The notes below the pieces were generated by a model. That model had not been told where the DNA came from. It did not search any database and worked only from the letters and a program-made list of their open reading frames with translations. From Atrina japonica (taxonomy: Eukaryota; Mollusca; Bivalvia; Pterioida; Pinnidae): a stretch of 64,000 nucleotides of DNA. Both the position numbers and the translations under genes were made by a program. Of this stretch, positions 1 through 64,000 are shown piece after piece. Where the stretch lies: positions 248,001 through 312,000 of the forward strand of contig BROG01000240.1 of the NCBI GenBank assembly GCA_030159075.1, read 5' to 3'. The stretch's first letter is position 1. Each line of letters opens with the position of its first letter.

Positions 1-17
1 CCCCCCCCCCCACCTAT

Positions 18-171
18 CTATAGCACAAAAGTGGCATCAATATCGTTTTCACTTACTTTATCCTGCTCAGATCCACTTTCATCAACGTCAATTTCATACT
101 CTTGGTTGACCATTACTTCACGATCACTGATTTTTTCTTTATCACAGACACTGGAACTGTACCTTTGATAA
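18..171 (-). CDS. DOCK6/7/8: DOCK exon 5, 3' limit uncertain (aa 128 onward)
   Basis: Follows acceptor ttaccag. Reads YQRYSSSVCDKEKISDREVM, then an acidic stretch ending NDIDATFVL at an in-frame TAG (18-20). The acidic composition fits the DOCK7 region after YHKLG. A normal exon would splice on: the only strong donor (gtgggg, G at 13) lies just past the stop, while a gtgctа-like site at 26 before the stop is weak. Either the weak donor is used, the base sequence beside the C run is wrong, or a short isoform ends here. Confidence 0.6.
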
Positions 172-3100
172 CTGGTAAATAGAAAATACAAATAAGTATA
201 CACATGTCAAAACTCAATATATGTCTTTGTTTGTGTTTCAGAGAGAAAAACATCAAAAAATAAATAAATGTATCACGAAAAAAGTTTCCTCACATCCCAG
301 ACTGTACATGTTCATACCATAATTTATCTAATTAAGGTGGCCTTTTGGGGGTATTTCAGATTTATGGGCACCTTAATTTGTGTCAAAAAATTAACTATCA
401 GTTGATAAGGGGCCTTAATTGGGGTTTGAAATCAACCTCAAGTATCCATGCAACATGTCGATGTTAATACGGTCTAGATGTTGTTTATTTATTTTTATTA
501 ATTAATCCATATCATTATCAGCTATAAAAACCTATAAAAGTGAAAGATTTCTGTGAATAAACATTCCTTTTATGTTGTTTATTTAGTCTACTGCATGATG
601 AAAACGACTCATGAGTCCATGCTGTCACTCCGAATTATACTCTGTTCTTAACAATTACTGATCCATAATCAATCAAGTTTGTCATATTAAATACACTTCT
701 TTATCATCATGGTGGTGTAATTAATGTAGCCAGTCTTTAAATTCATATTGTTATAAATTATATCAAGAGCAAAACTGATTTCAAATTGAAAAAGAAATGG
801 TGGTAATGTAAATTATTTGTCGGACATTCAAGAAATAGACTTTAACCTGTGCTGCCATCTTCTAACTGATTAGACGTACCAAGCCAAATAAATAAACAAA
901 TGAAACCAGTAGAAAGTCAAGACAGTACACAACTCAGATTAAACTTAGTAACTGTACTCTGCAATCACATAACTGCCCAATGCAAAATAGGTTCTGCTTT
1001 CAAGCTGAAGACTAAAGTGAAGATGCTGTGAGTTGATCTAATCAGTCTCTGTTCGTATCTAAAATCTATTCTGGTGTATAAATAAAGGAAATATGCATGG
1101 GGAATCTCATTAAGGCAGGTCATAACAAGCACCTCCTACTCAATGCTATCATCTCCATTCTGCCTTTTTTTTTTTCCATGGACTATAAAACAAGCATATT
1201 CTTGAGAGTTCAATAGAAATTGATTTAACTTCATGCTGAAATCAGGGATATGTAATTATTTCTATTTACATTGCTGTATGCTTGTAGCTGTTAATATCAA
1301 TATGATGAATGACGGAGTAATACTACAGTTTCTCAAGGCAGGCTCAACATCACTGGACTCTTATATAGTGGAATTCCATATTTATAAATCGATCGATGAT
1401 GTTTTGTTGAAACTAACTACAAATCGTATTGTATAATTTCGAAAGACAGAAGTAACTAGAATTATGTGGTATTTCATTTAATGATTATTCAGACTAGATT
1501 TAGTTTCATTTACACCAAAATATTTGATTTTTCTGAAAAAGTTGAATTCTTGAGTTGGACTAAATTTTACACGAAGTGCAAATGTAACCTCCATGACCAA
1601 AAGTAAACCCATAATAGATTGTTATTACATAACAACCCATACAAATTTAGGTCGTACCTATTTTGGTTACTCAATCACTGCACATCAAACATTTTTTTAA
1701 AACGCTTTGCCAACTCTGTACCATTGGTAACAGATAAATTCATCTTCATCTACAGTAAACAGAAATTTGTATTTGTTTTGTTCCTCAGTATTTTGATTCT
1801 TTCAAAAATATCTTCACCCTGTGCTAAAGTCATGCTGTTCTTTCTCATATGAACAATATTGTATACAGGGTCATTTTTGCCCCGTGTTATTTTCTCCCAA
1901 TGCACTTGCAAACGGTTTCGCCCCGTTTTAAATTCGCCCAGACTTTTATTTTGAAAAATAGAAGAATTTACCATTTTGAATTCGCCCAGTTTTGAATTCG
2001 CCCACTGATGATGAAGGCGAACGGGGCGAAAATAAAACGGGGACAAAAATTTCCCTGTATATAGTATTATGTAAGATATGTAAAATTATATTATATAAGG
2101 TCATGTAAAGTTATTTTATATAAGGCATGAAGTTATATTGTATAACATGTAGAATTATATTGTACAACATATGAAGAACTATATGTAGAACTTGTGCCAA
2201 ATTAGATTGTGCAACATATGTACAGTTATATTGGACTAAAGCAAAATTCATCACTTTCATTTAACACTTTTAATCTTCCTGTTCATCTCGGCAGTCTTGT
2301 CAGATATAAACGAGTCTTGAATTAGGTCTCAGTTTACCATACTGCTGATCTTTAACAAAAATGCACGTCCTTACCTCCTTGTGATAACTGTGTAATCCGA
2401 AGTGTATCTTTTGGCCATGTCAAACACGTAGGCATCTGCCTCTGGACTGAAAAATAAAACAAAATGGTACATATGAATTGAAATAAGAAAGCATAAAAAT
2501 ATGGTCAAATCCCATCTCCTAAGTTACAAAAACACATCTGACTTCTGTCAAGTATTTGCATCCATCTCTGAATGATGTCAATTTCCTTAACATTAGCTGA
2601 AATCTTTATAATGAAAGGCTTTTGCTTTTAAATCCCGCCAAAAAAAATTTCACTTATATTGAAAGGTCACCGGCTAAAGGTCAAGTGCCATAAGTTTTGA
2701 CTGCGCTATTACATCACCAATGAAGGGAACATACTTTAATGCATTTTGCCTGCAATGACACAGGACTTTGGTTTAAAATCTCATCGTAGAGACAAATAAA
2801 GGAACAACAACTACCTTTTTTTTCAAGTCTTATGTACAATGACTTGTTGCACCTGGCACCCTCAGTTTGTGGGGTGAATGCAGTACCACTAGACCACTGC
2901 TAGCATTACTGAAACAGCCAACATATACTAATCAACTGCCATTAAAATGGTTTCTATAAGCGAGGTTTCAATTGACGGTAACATAACAAACAGATATTTA
3001 CCCCAGTTCTGGTACAATTGGTGTAACTGTACGACATTTCTTTGGCAAGGAATGGACATCGACATCATCATCTGGGTATAAGATAAGATCCTTGAAAGGA

Positions 3101-6100
3101 TCTCTCTCCACTGTACACTGGTTTTGTACGACAAATTCTTCATACTCTGGTGGGTCAACAACGTCTGTTAAAGGGACCTGAATCAAAAGACATTAATGAT
3201 GACAAATTGACATTACATCAAAACATGGTAACAAAACAAGAGCTGAAAGATAAATGCCCGACAGTAACAAGAAATATCAAAGAGTACTGTTCTTATCCTA
3301 TTGCAAATTTATACATTTATGACATTTGGTAGAATGTGTTAATTCTGTTCATAGATTTGTAATAGTTTATATATTACTAAAACAGTTTTAATTGCATTAG
3401 TTTTAAAAGTCTGCATAATCAAAATCCAGATTTAATGATTTTACGGATACATTTAGACATTTTATTTTAAATGGATTGTTCCATTTAAAACAAATTACTA
3501 GTTGTATCGGTACACCTTGACTATCAGATGTAGATAAAAAAATGCTAAAGATCATGTTCATCCAATGTCATCATGTTCTATCTAATCATCATGTGACGTT
3601 ACAATGACATATAATGTAAACAGTTTTCTGAAAACAGCTAAATTCACATATTTGTAAACTGCACACAGACAGACATCATTGACTTATTGACTGCTATTTC
3701 AACATTTGAAAATTATCATGGGGGAGAGACAATGCGCAACAAAAATTTCTAGTGGTTAACCAAACTGCGTGCAACCAGTGTTCAAAGTGTTTTTATTTTT
3801 AACTAAGTGTCTATTTATTATAATTTATTATAAAGAACTTTTTTTTATTTATTACTTATATAAGTGTAAAAATTAAAACATGTCTGTCGATCATGTCAAT
3901 GAGTTGTTTTCAATCAATATGGATCTCAATTGTGAATTTGTATTATTGACCTATTATATAGATGAATCTGTTTTGCTTGCTTTTTTGTTTAGAAAAGAGA
4001 AAAAAATAAATTTTACTTGTATTACTTGTTTACTATTAAGGGGAAATCACAGAATATTCTTTGTTGTCAAGCATTTTCACTAGGATCAATGAATTTACTG
4101 TGAATTCGTATTTTTTTTTACTGAATCATTTTAAAATTTTCAAAGCAAATTTAGAGATAATCTATCTTTCATCGATTGGGTTTGGTGTTGCTCTGATAAT
4201 TTACCATATCAAAAGTAAAGAAAAAATGGCAGGAAAAACGGCAGAACCTTCCTTGAAATGAGGCATTTTCAGTGGAAATTAATCAATATACTGTAAATAT
4301 TGATTGTTTTGTTCTGTTAAAATTGATATAATTTCCAGAAATTATTGTTCGATAACTTATTTCCCCATTTGAGGGGTCGTGGCTGCCCTTGGTACTCCAT
4401 GACAGCATTTTTAGTCACTCCCACAACACATGCTATTTAAACCAATCAAACAACGACAAGGGTTACAAACCAGCCTCTGATTGGTTACAAATTTTTTTTG
4501 AAAGCTAGAGTGATGAACTCTTGTATGTCATTTTTCAAATTTTGGGACACTTATCGTTTTTGGAAGGAAATATTTAGAAATAGAGAAAAAGAAGGGGTTT
4601 TTAAAAGAATGATAGGGACAGGGGACAGGAACAAATTTTGAAACCACTCGTCAAGTGCATGACAAAAAGTACTCGTCCAAAATGAAAAACCACTCGTCAA
4701 AATTTTTCACATTGTATCCACATTCTAAAATTATAGTTTCTTGTTTTATCACTGCATATGTTATATGTTTAATTGTCTGCAAAAACTCAAAATAATCTAC
4801 TGTACTTTATATTTTTACCCCTATTTTGACTTTAAACTTTTGAAATTTATTTTATAAATTCTTTACATTAATTGCATTTTTTTAAATTATCTAACCAAGA
4901 TCAAGGCCATTTTTGTAATTCACACAAACTTTCAAACTTACAAAAGGCGATGATTTGTTTGGTAACATGATATGCAGTAATGCCTAATGCCCTGACATAT
5001 GTTTCCCACTCCCTTGAGCATTTAATATGACATTTTTATTTCTTGTGGGGTTTAAGTTTTTCCTCCCTGTAATGTTAATTTCTCTGTCAAATACGATACT
5101 ACCCATTTCCAATATTTTTCAAGGTTTCATTGACATCCCCTTTTACTGTTCATACAAATTAAGCAATTTACTTTTCTCCAATTTACATATCTCTCTCCCT
5201 AATTGATCTCTTCTTATATCTCACGCTTTCAATCATCTCTCTTTCTGTTATCTTCCTCTCTGTGTTTTAAAATTGTTTGATTCAATGATTTCTAACCTAA
5301 TACAGTACTACATGTATCGATGGCCTGAGACTGAAACGAAAGTATTTCATTTTCTCGAACTTGCGGTTTCAGTTTCTAACTGATAATGTTCCATCTTTGC
5401 TTTATCAGATACACTGGTGTTTGTTTTAATTACCTTTTATTTCTAAATCTTTCAAGATACTTATTTCTTTCTTTCCCCTCGGGACCAGCTTCGCTATTTG
5501 AGCCTTTGAAAAACAAATGTCGCTTTAACTGTCTACTGCCATTTTGTCACTGATGCAAATAAGATATACGAGTCCCGGATGTTATTTTTCGGATTGTATC
5601 TAGATGTACTGTAACCAGATAGGTGTTCATTTCGGTCTGAACTTAACGATGTAAAATTAATGGATACAGTGTTGAGCAAAAATTATCTACAGATTTTAAC
5701 TTTTTATTTTTTTTTAAATACTTGTCCTTTGAATGAGTGCTATTCTGAAACCACTTGCCAAATCTGATTTTCACTCATCACAGACGAGCGGTTACCATTA
5801 GCCCTGTAGGGAGGTCGGGAAACCGGGCCAAAATCAGGAGTCTCCCGCAGAAATAGGGAAAGTTGGCAAGTATGATATTTACTTACATAATATGCCCAAA
5901 AACAAGAGAGACTACCATTTGAAAAAGACAGACATTTTTCTTTTATGCGAAAAAACAGTAAAACACTCAATATTCACAAAATTTCCGGCCCCTTGGTGAA
6001 AGTGACCTAAAATTATCTACATGTACATTAGTTACATAGTATCCAGTCTAAGCAATGATTAACATTTGCAATGAAGCTGTTTATAATGCAGACTCGATAC

Positions 6101-7662
6101 TATGTAACTTATACAAATATTGTCGTCTTTCACTTGATAAAGGCCAAGGGGCCAAAGATTTGTGAATATTGAGTGTTGAACTGTTTTTTCACATAACGAT
6201 ACTTCCCTTTGGAGGACATTGTATTTTATTGAAATTTTTTCTTTTATTTTGGGTAAATGCCTTGAGCAATGTTATCGGGAATTTTTAAGTGACTTTTTGT
6301 CAAATTGGGGAAAATAGTATGCAATCATGTAAATTTTTCAAGGCATTTGCCCACTGCATTCATTAATCACTACGGTTGCAGTACTCGGTACACAAAATTT
6401 TAATTTCTATAAATCAAATTGGGTAAACACATGGATTCTGCATTGGGATTGGCCCAATGGAAACTACAGAAAAAGCCTGAAAGAGATACCAAAACTTCTT
6501 ACTGTTAAATTGAGTCCACTAGCACTCCTTGTTAAATCTGATGTAGAGTATATTGTAGATGAAACTTGTTTTCTAACTTCAGCAGCTCCCTGCCTGAAAT
6601 AATCAACAATAATATTATTTACTTATTTATTTGATTTTCATAATACTCATATAGGGGCCCGTCGAATTATCCCATACTGCCACATACTACTACATACTAC
6701 CCATGCTACCACATATTACTACTTAATAATTCATTTTGACACAAATTATCAAATTATTTACAAAAAAAGTTGATTTTTAGCAATAAATCTGAGTCAGACA
6801 CTAGTGAAACTGTAATCCGGAATTGTTTGTTTTTGTATACACAACGTGTAGCCTACCACATTCTACCCCATAATACTGCATACAACCCCATAATACCAGA
6901 TACTACCCCGTAATGCTAGGTACTACTAAGTAAGTTATTCTGACACAAATTATTTACAATTAAAAATTGATTTTTAGCATTAAATCCAAGCCCAATAATA
7001 GTGAAACCGTAATCCGGAATTGGTTAACCCGGCTTGAACATGCCTATCTGACTCCGATTTATTGCTAAAAATCTATCTTTTTATTGTAAATAATTTGAAA
7101 GTTTGTATCAAAATGACTTAGTAAGTAGTAATATGCGGTAATATTGGGTAGTATGTGGTATTATTAGGGTAGTATGGGGTAGTATGCCATGGGGTAAATC
7201 GACGTGCCGCTCATATAGGATATTCATAAGTCGTTAATAATAATAGGATAGTGTTACAACAATATTTTCAATCACAGTATTTTCACTTCTCTTAGACTAA
7301 GAGTCAGACTTTGTCTTACCATTCTTCAAACAAATTAAAAAAACAACAACATAGTAATACGTTACAAAATCTGAGTGCTTTAACAGATAATTTCATCCCT
7401 CTGTAGGCTCTTTAACGCGGGGAGTCAGATGCTGAGAACTGACAGCTTCCTAAAATTCCAAAACAAAGTGCAACGGAACCAAACTTGTCAGACACATCTT
7501 GGCACTTACGAACAACAGAACAAATTCATACAACGTAAAAGTAAATGAATAACGTTAATCTTTACACAGACATGAAGAAATAAAGATCAAAGTCTTAAAA
7601 ACATAGTAAAGTGCTAACTTGTTCAGCTTTTGTGCGAAGGCTCGCTGACCGGGAGCGGCCAT
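18..7662 (-). CDS. DOCK6/7/8: DOCK-C family Rho-GTPase exchange factor (DOCK6/7/8-like), N-terminal exons 1-5, partial
   Basis: DOCK proteins load GTP on Rac and Cdc42 through a DHR2 domain and bind phosphoinositides through DHR1; neither domain is in this window. Exons on the minus strand are 7619-7662, 6503-6593, 3002-3177, 2375-2446 and about 18-171. The joined N-terminus reads MAAPGQRAFAQKLNKQGAAE then VRKQV, then VPLTDVVDPPEYEEF, FKDLILYPDDDVDV, CRTVTPIVPEL and DMAKRYTSDYTVITR. This matches the order of human DOCK7 motifs RAFAQKI, AAEVRKQI, VPLTEAVDP, DLIEFPPDDIEV, CRTLVSAVPE and YTEDWAIVI. Phases agree across all four joins. DOCK proteins are about 2000 residues, so more than nine tenths of the gene lies to the left. 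The fifth exon meets an in-frame stop at 18-20 close to the window edge, next to a C run, so its true 3' limit is unsettled. Confidence 0.87.
172..2374 (-). other. DOCK intron 4
   Basis: AT-rich intron without coding evidence. It carries one TIR element (1862-2061); otherwise nothing recognisable. Confidence 0.6.
1862..2061. mobile_element. MITE with TIR beginning atacaggg (DOCK intron 4)
   Basis: The left end (atacagggtcatttttgccc) is matched by the inverted right end (atacagggaaatttttgtcc), about 32 bp each side, with gccccgttttaaattcgccc words inside. Non-autonomous DNA element, no coding capacity. Similar end and internal wording recurs at 36083-36292 and around 38700-39125, suggesting one superfamily. 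Confidence 0.75.
2375..2446 (-). CDS. DOCK6/7/8: DOCK exon 4 (aa 104-128)
   Basis: Seventy-two bases after ttttcag read PEADAYVFDMAKRYTSDYTV then ITR plus two bases before gtaagg. Corresponds to human DOCK7 CIRSYTEDWAIVIRK. Confidence 0.87.
3002..3177 (-). CDS. DOCK6/7/8: DOCK exon 3 (aa 46-104)
   Basis: Opens VPLTDVVDPPEYEEF after gattcag and includes DPFKDLILYPDDDVDV and CRTVTPIVPEL. This is the most diagnostic DOCK6/7/8 N-terminal block in the window. Ends in phase 2 before gtaaat. Confidence 0.92.
3178..6502 (-). other. DOCK intron 2
   Basis: AT-rich intron. Contains the foldback element at 5945-6198. The 4370-4700 stretch has short repeated words (actcgtcaa) but no clear element borders. 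No coding evidence. Confidence 0.55.
5945..6198. mobile_element. Foldback MITE, near full-length hairpin (DOCK intron 2)
   Basis: Left arm 5945-6045 (including cactcaatattcacaaa and ggccccttgg) pairs with right arm 6098-6198 (ccaaggggcc, tttgtgaatattgagtg). Inner arms repeat ttacatagtatc and gatactatgtaa. The whole 254-bp unit would fold into one hairpin. Confidence 0.75.
6503..6593 (-). CDS. DOCK6/7/8: DOCK exon 2 (aa 15-45)
   Basis: Ninety-one bases between atttcag and gtaaga read (K)QGAAEVRKQVSSTIYSTSD then LTRSASGLNLT. The AAEVRKQ core matches human DOCK7 AAEVRKQI. Ends at a codon boundary. Confidence 0.87.
6656..7209. mobile_element. Foldback DNA transposon with 10-bp target-site duplication (DOCK intron 1)
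   Basis: Long inverted arms start ggcccgtcgaattatccca (left) and, inverted, cggcacgtcgatttacccca (right). They continue through tactaccc words, a gacacaaattat core and a ttgatttttagcaataaatc segment. A third partial copy lies in the middle (6845-7020). The identical 10-mer ctcatatagg occurs at 6646-6655 and 7210-7219. Long TIRs with 9-10 bp duplications are typical of Mutator-like elements; no transposase is present. Confidence 0.75.
7619..7662 (-). CDS. DOCK6/7/8: DOCK exon 1, start codon (aa 1-15)
   Basis: ATG at 7662-7660 in context aaacATGg opens MAAPGQRAFAQKLN, then two bases of a lysine codon before donor gttagc. The core RAFAQK is shared with the N-terminus of vertebrate DOCK7. Too short to appear as an open reading frame on its own. 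Confidence 0.85.
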
Positions 7663-7680
7663 GTTTTCCTGTTGATGTAG

Positions 7681-7688
7681 TGACGTCA
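7681..7688. promoter_or_regulatory. CRE/ATF palindrome beside DOCK start
   Basis: A perfect TGACGTCA lies 18 bases upstream of the DOCK start codon, in the 5'UTR or core promoter. CREB/ATF proteins bind this octamer in animals. Functional use is inference. Confidence 0.5.
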
Positions 7689-10046
7689 CTAATTTTGGAG
7701 CACCCTTCAGGTGTTGCATTTCGCGGCAAATTTAAAATACGTGACTGTGTTTCAATATGAAATAACGCAAAATTGTTCATAATTTTAATACTATTATATT
7801 TTATAGATATACAGTGTAATTCGATCATTTGATAAATGATTCAATTTTTATAAATATTTCTACAATATTCATATAATCAGTGTTATTAGGCCTTTTAGAT
7901 TTATCATTATGGGGCGACTATAACATACAATGTGCACAATTTACAAATAATAAAAATCGATTAGAACCAAAATAACTACAAGCATATTAATCTATGATTT
8001 CTATTGATACCAATATATTCAACCGATTTCTGTAATTGCATCATCTTATTTGGATAGGCTATATAGGCTAAATTAATATAGGTCTACCCCTGTCACAAAC
8101 TCAAATCAATGCTACGATTTTTAAAAACATCAAGAAATCAAGAAGTTACTAGGCCTACTAGTAGATATAGTACTTTTGAAATTAAAAGAAATTGTTAATT
8201 GTAAACAATTCGAATTTTTAATACTGTAATAATTATCCTCTCAAAATATTCCCAGCTCTTACCTCATGTGTAATGACCACACATAAACGGTCCATTTTCA
8301 AGATAACAATCAGTGTAAAATATAAAAAACAGTATAAAATCAGAAATTTTGAATTTTTGTATGGAGTTCGCGGTATTGAAAACACTTGTATTTTAGATCT
8401 AGTTTGACACTTTTACAAAAGGTACACTGCATGGTAGCATTTCTTTATTTGTAATAACAAACATCAACAATAATTTAAACTTAAGTTTTAAACAGGTCCG
8501 TCGGCACGGAATTCATAAGGGGGGGGGGGCTACAGAAAAGGGCAATATTTTATTTACTTATTGCAAACGATAAAAAAAATTATTTGTTATGTAATAACAA
8601 TGCAATTTGAATCATGCATTGTCAGATAATTGGGGACAGAAGTCTCCCTACCCATCTCCACCACACCCCACCCTCCGCATATGACTGGCCTGTTAAACCA
8701 GGCGATCATATAGAAATTGACAAATATAAAGGGTGTTTTATGTGATATCCTTTACCAGAGTCGGATTCAGAAACGTTTCGAAGGAGAGTGGTAACATGAT
8801 TATACTATTTAAAACTATTTCACGATACAGTGGCTACATGCTTCACTGCACAACTTTTTAAAATGGTTGGATAATATGTAAGTAAAGCAAGTATCTGATA
8901 GAGGTTCCGGAGACAAGCGCCTATCAAAAATAAATAAATAAATAAATAAAAACGTTGAAATTCCGCGCTAGACACGCGCTGTTCACTTGCTAAGATATGA
9001 CAATGATTATCATTCTCAATGAAAGAAGTTCCAGCAGAAATAACCCATATAAGAGGTGCTAAGGGTAGGATATGTTCCTTCGGGAATTTTTTTTTAATTG
9101 ACATTGATTGATTTGCCAGTGATAGATTCTTGAATTGAAGGGAAATTCGGGGGACATAATCCGAATACTAGTGGTTTCGGGTCTATTTTTGAATTTCACG
9201 TTAACTCATTGACCCCCGGTGACCATATGTCATTTGAATTCATCTATTTCAAAAACAGTAAGTCCTTTGTCAGGATTCAGAGAAAATTTTATAATGATTT
9301 CACAGGCAATATTGACTTTATCACCCCTGAATTATGACAGTAGACCATACTATTTACTGATTTCGGTGAGTCTAAATTTGACTACAGGGGTTGATAAGTT
9401 AATCAAACGGTAGAGGTCTTGGTATGCTCCTCCGCAAAAACTTTAGTTCTGAAGTATCAGAAGCTCATAGTAGGTATTAGACACTAAATTAGGGCGTGTT
9501 TATTTTTCCAAATGCAACACATTGTCTGGGGTGAAGCTGGGTCCATATGAAGAGCACACCCATACACCGAGTAAGGGTTTTGGGGGATCCCCAAAGATAT
9601 ATATATATATATATATTTACTAGACGCCAAATGATGCATTCTAAGGGCCAAAAATTGATTTGAAAAGCAAATCAGTAAGACTGTATTTTGCTCATTTGCA
9701 AAGTTTTAATTTTATATTATTTACTTGGATATATATTTTTTCTCCGGCGTCAATTATTATTATTATTATTATTTTTTATTCTGCAATGTACAAGCCACGG
9801 CATGACAGCGTATATGGATCTATGCCAGAGATTGTTAGATTGTTACACCCCAACTGATAAATGAAGTGAAAATTCAACAAATGACAGAAGCCAAATACCA
9901 GCTGAGGGTTCTAGAGAGACTAACAAAACATACCGGCAGAAACTAGAGAGACGGGCCGCAGCTGATATACAAACTTAAAGACCTTGTCATTTATATCAAA
10001 ATTTTAAAAAAATTCAAGTTATATTCTCTTAACAGAACCAGATTTG

Positions 10047-10079
10047 TTTGTTTATTTATTTATTTATTTATTTATTTTT

Positions 10080-10118
<39 letters not shown>

Positions 10119-10190
10119 TTTTATTTAATTATTTATTTATTTATCTATTTATATATTTATTCATTTATTTATTTATTTATCGTTAATCTA
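10047..10190. repeat. (TTTA)n microsatellite upstream of ROCK
   Basis: About 140 bases of tttatttat with small interruptions. It gives a false phenylalanine/isoleucine/tyrosine/leucine frame. Confidence 0.9.
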
Positions 10191-10807
10191 TTTACAGAAT
10201 ATAACTTGATAGAAACACATGTACACATCATGAATTAAAATTTCATTCACTGTTTATCATTATAATTCATTATGGACTTGTGTTTATTATATTTAATATA
10301 GGTCGTTCGTTCTCGCGGTAAAAGAACTGATAAGTAGCCTCCCTTGAAAATATCGGAAATAACCGGAAATACTCGAACATGATCAAAATGCAGCCATATT
10401 GTCCCATGGCGGTTGAATTTTACTGTGACAGGTGCATCGTTATAAATGCATGTGTTGATGATAAGTGGAAAAGTGGACTGAAAAGCACAAAAAATCTTTT
10501 TTTGGAAATTTAAACTAATGTAAAAGGCAGTTATGAAAGTGTCACTCGTGAATTTTAGACACGGAAGTTTACACATTGTTGACATATTTTCACCCTTGTA
10601 ACTTTTGCATGACAAGTTGAAAAACTTGTTGGGCGGATCGGGGTAAATTCTTTTTATTGTAACGCCAGGTATAGTGATAGAGGTGATATTCAAATTTTAG
10701 TATGATTATTTTTGACAATGGCGTGAGCATTTTTCACGGAACTTTGCACGTTTCGTAAATTCAAAAGAGAATTGACAGTTCCAACATCGTCTGTGACCAG
10801 GAAATCA

Positions 10808-10814
10808 CTTCCGG
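10808..10814 (-). promoter_or_regulatory. ETS/GABP-type site upstream of ROCK start
   Basis: CTTCCGG (reverse CCGGAAG) sits about 55 bases upstream of the ROCK ATG. Two further CGGAAAT words occur at 10354-10360 and 10364-10370. ETS sites of this form are common in TATA-less animal promoters. Functional use is inferred. Confidence 0.4.
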
Positions 10815-10868
10815 TCACTCACAGTCCTTCCAACCTGCCCGGGACAGGTATCAAGAATAAAAGTCAAA

Positions 10869-63727
<52,859 letters not shown>

Positions 63728-64000
63728 GTATGTGTGTGATATACCAGTCTGAGATAAGAAATGAAAATGATAAAGTGTGTGATATACCAGTCTGAGATAA
63801 GAAATGAAAATGATAAGGGACGTGTGTGTTATATCAGTCTGAGATAAGAAATGAAAATGATAAGGTGTGTGTTATACTAGTCTGAGATAAGAAATGAAAA
63901 TGATAAGGGATATACCAGTCTGTGTGTTATACCAGTCTGAGATAAGAAATGAAAATGATAAGGCATATCTGTGTGTTATACCAGTCTGAGATAAGAAATG

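Larger units (their letters stand above)
7663..10868. other. Shared upstream region between DOCK and ROCK
   Basis: The two start codons diverge across 3.2 kb. It holds the CRE-type site near DOCK, the ETS-type sites near ROCK, a G run (8520-8529), (AATA)n near 8926-8950, (TA)n at 9597-9617, (TTA)n near 9757-9776 and (TTTA)n at 10047-10190. No coding exon could be supported; a 148-codon minus frame at 10247-10693 has no recognisable domain. Confidence 0.6.

Noticed and set aside
10247..10693. 148-codon minus-strand frame upstream of ROCK
   Set aside because: No recognisable domain and no splice or start support. It overlaps the likely promoter region of ROCK. Kept only as a possible orphan.

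Overview
This is a eukaryotic nuclear window. It is AT-rich, has long introns, is crowded with SINEs, MITEs and microsatellites, and repeatedly shows the palindrome-like word acatgta. The coding sequence is animal, and the repeat style (tRNA-headed SINEs, short TIR elements, repeat units beginning with agctcacc or ending in ctcttgttt) suggests a lophotrochozoan, most likely a bivalve mollusc. The phylum is inference. The genes are firm.

Two protein genes lie head to head. On the minus strand, five exons between 7662 and about 18 encode the N-terminus of a DOCK-C family (DOCK6/7/8-like) guanine nucleotide exchange factor for Rac/Cdc42. The gene runs off the left edge. On the plus strand, 22 exons between 10869 and 63727 encode the first 770 residues of Rho-associated coiled-coil kinase (ROCK): N-terminal cap, complete AGC kinase domain, kinase tail, two tiny exons, then coiled coil. 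The gene runs off the right edge. Summed exon phases close exactly (2310 nt), so the model is internally consistent. The start codons are 3.2 kb apart. Both genes act in Rho-family GTPase signalling to the actin cytoskeleton, one as an activator of Rac/Cdc42 and the other as an effector of RhoA.

Layout: 1-7662 DOCK exons and introns with several foldback MITEs; 7663-10868 shared upstream region with a perfect CRE-type site beside the DOCK start and an ETS-type site beside the ROCK start; 10965-28791 the 17.8-kb ROCK intron 1, full of mobile elements including a 5'-truncated LINE with clear target-site duplication; 28792-38347 exons 2-11 (kinase); 38348-50573 intron 11, which carries a (TA)n tract, a 60-bp tandem repeat and a roughly 10.4-kb extraordinary block (39.76-50.18 kb) that is purine-rich on the plus strand with a CpG-rich irregular core; 50574-63727 exons 12-22 (hinge and coiled coil); 63695-64000 a tandem array made from the 3' end of exon 22.

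The most unusual items are the purine block, bounded by a duplicated SINE-plus-flank segment (true rearrangement or assembly artefact), the exon-derived tandem array at the right edge, and the two phase-0 micro-exons at the kinase/coiled-coil hinge. I found no convincing new multi-gene system.
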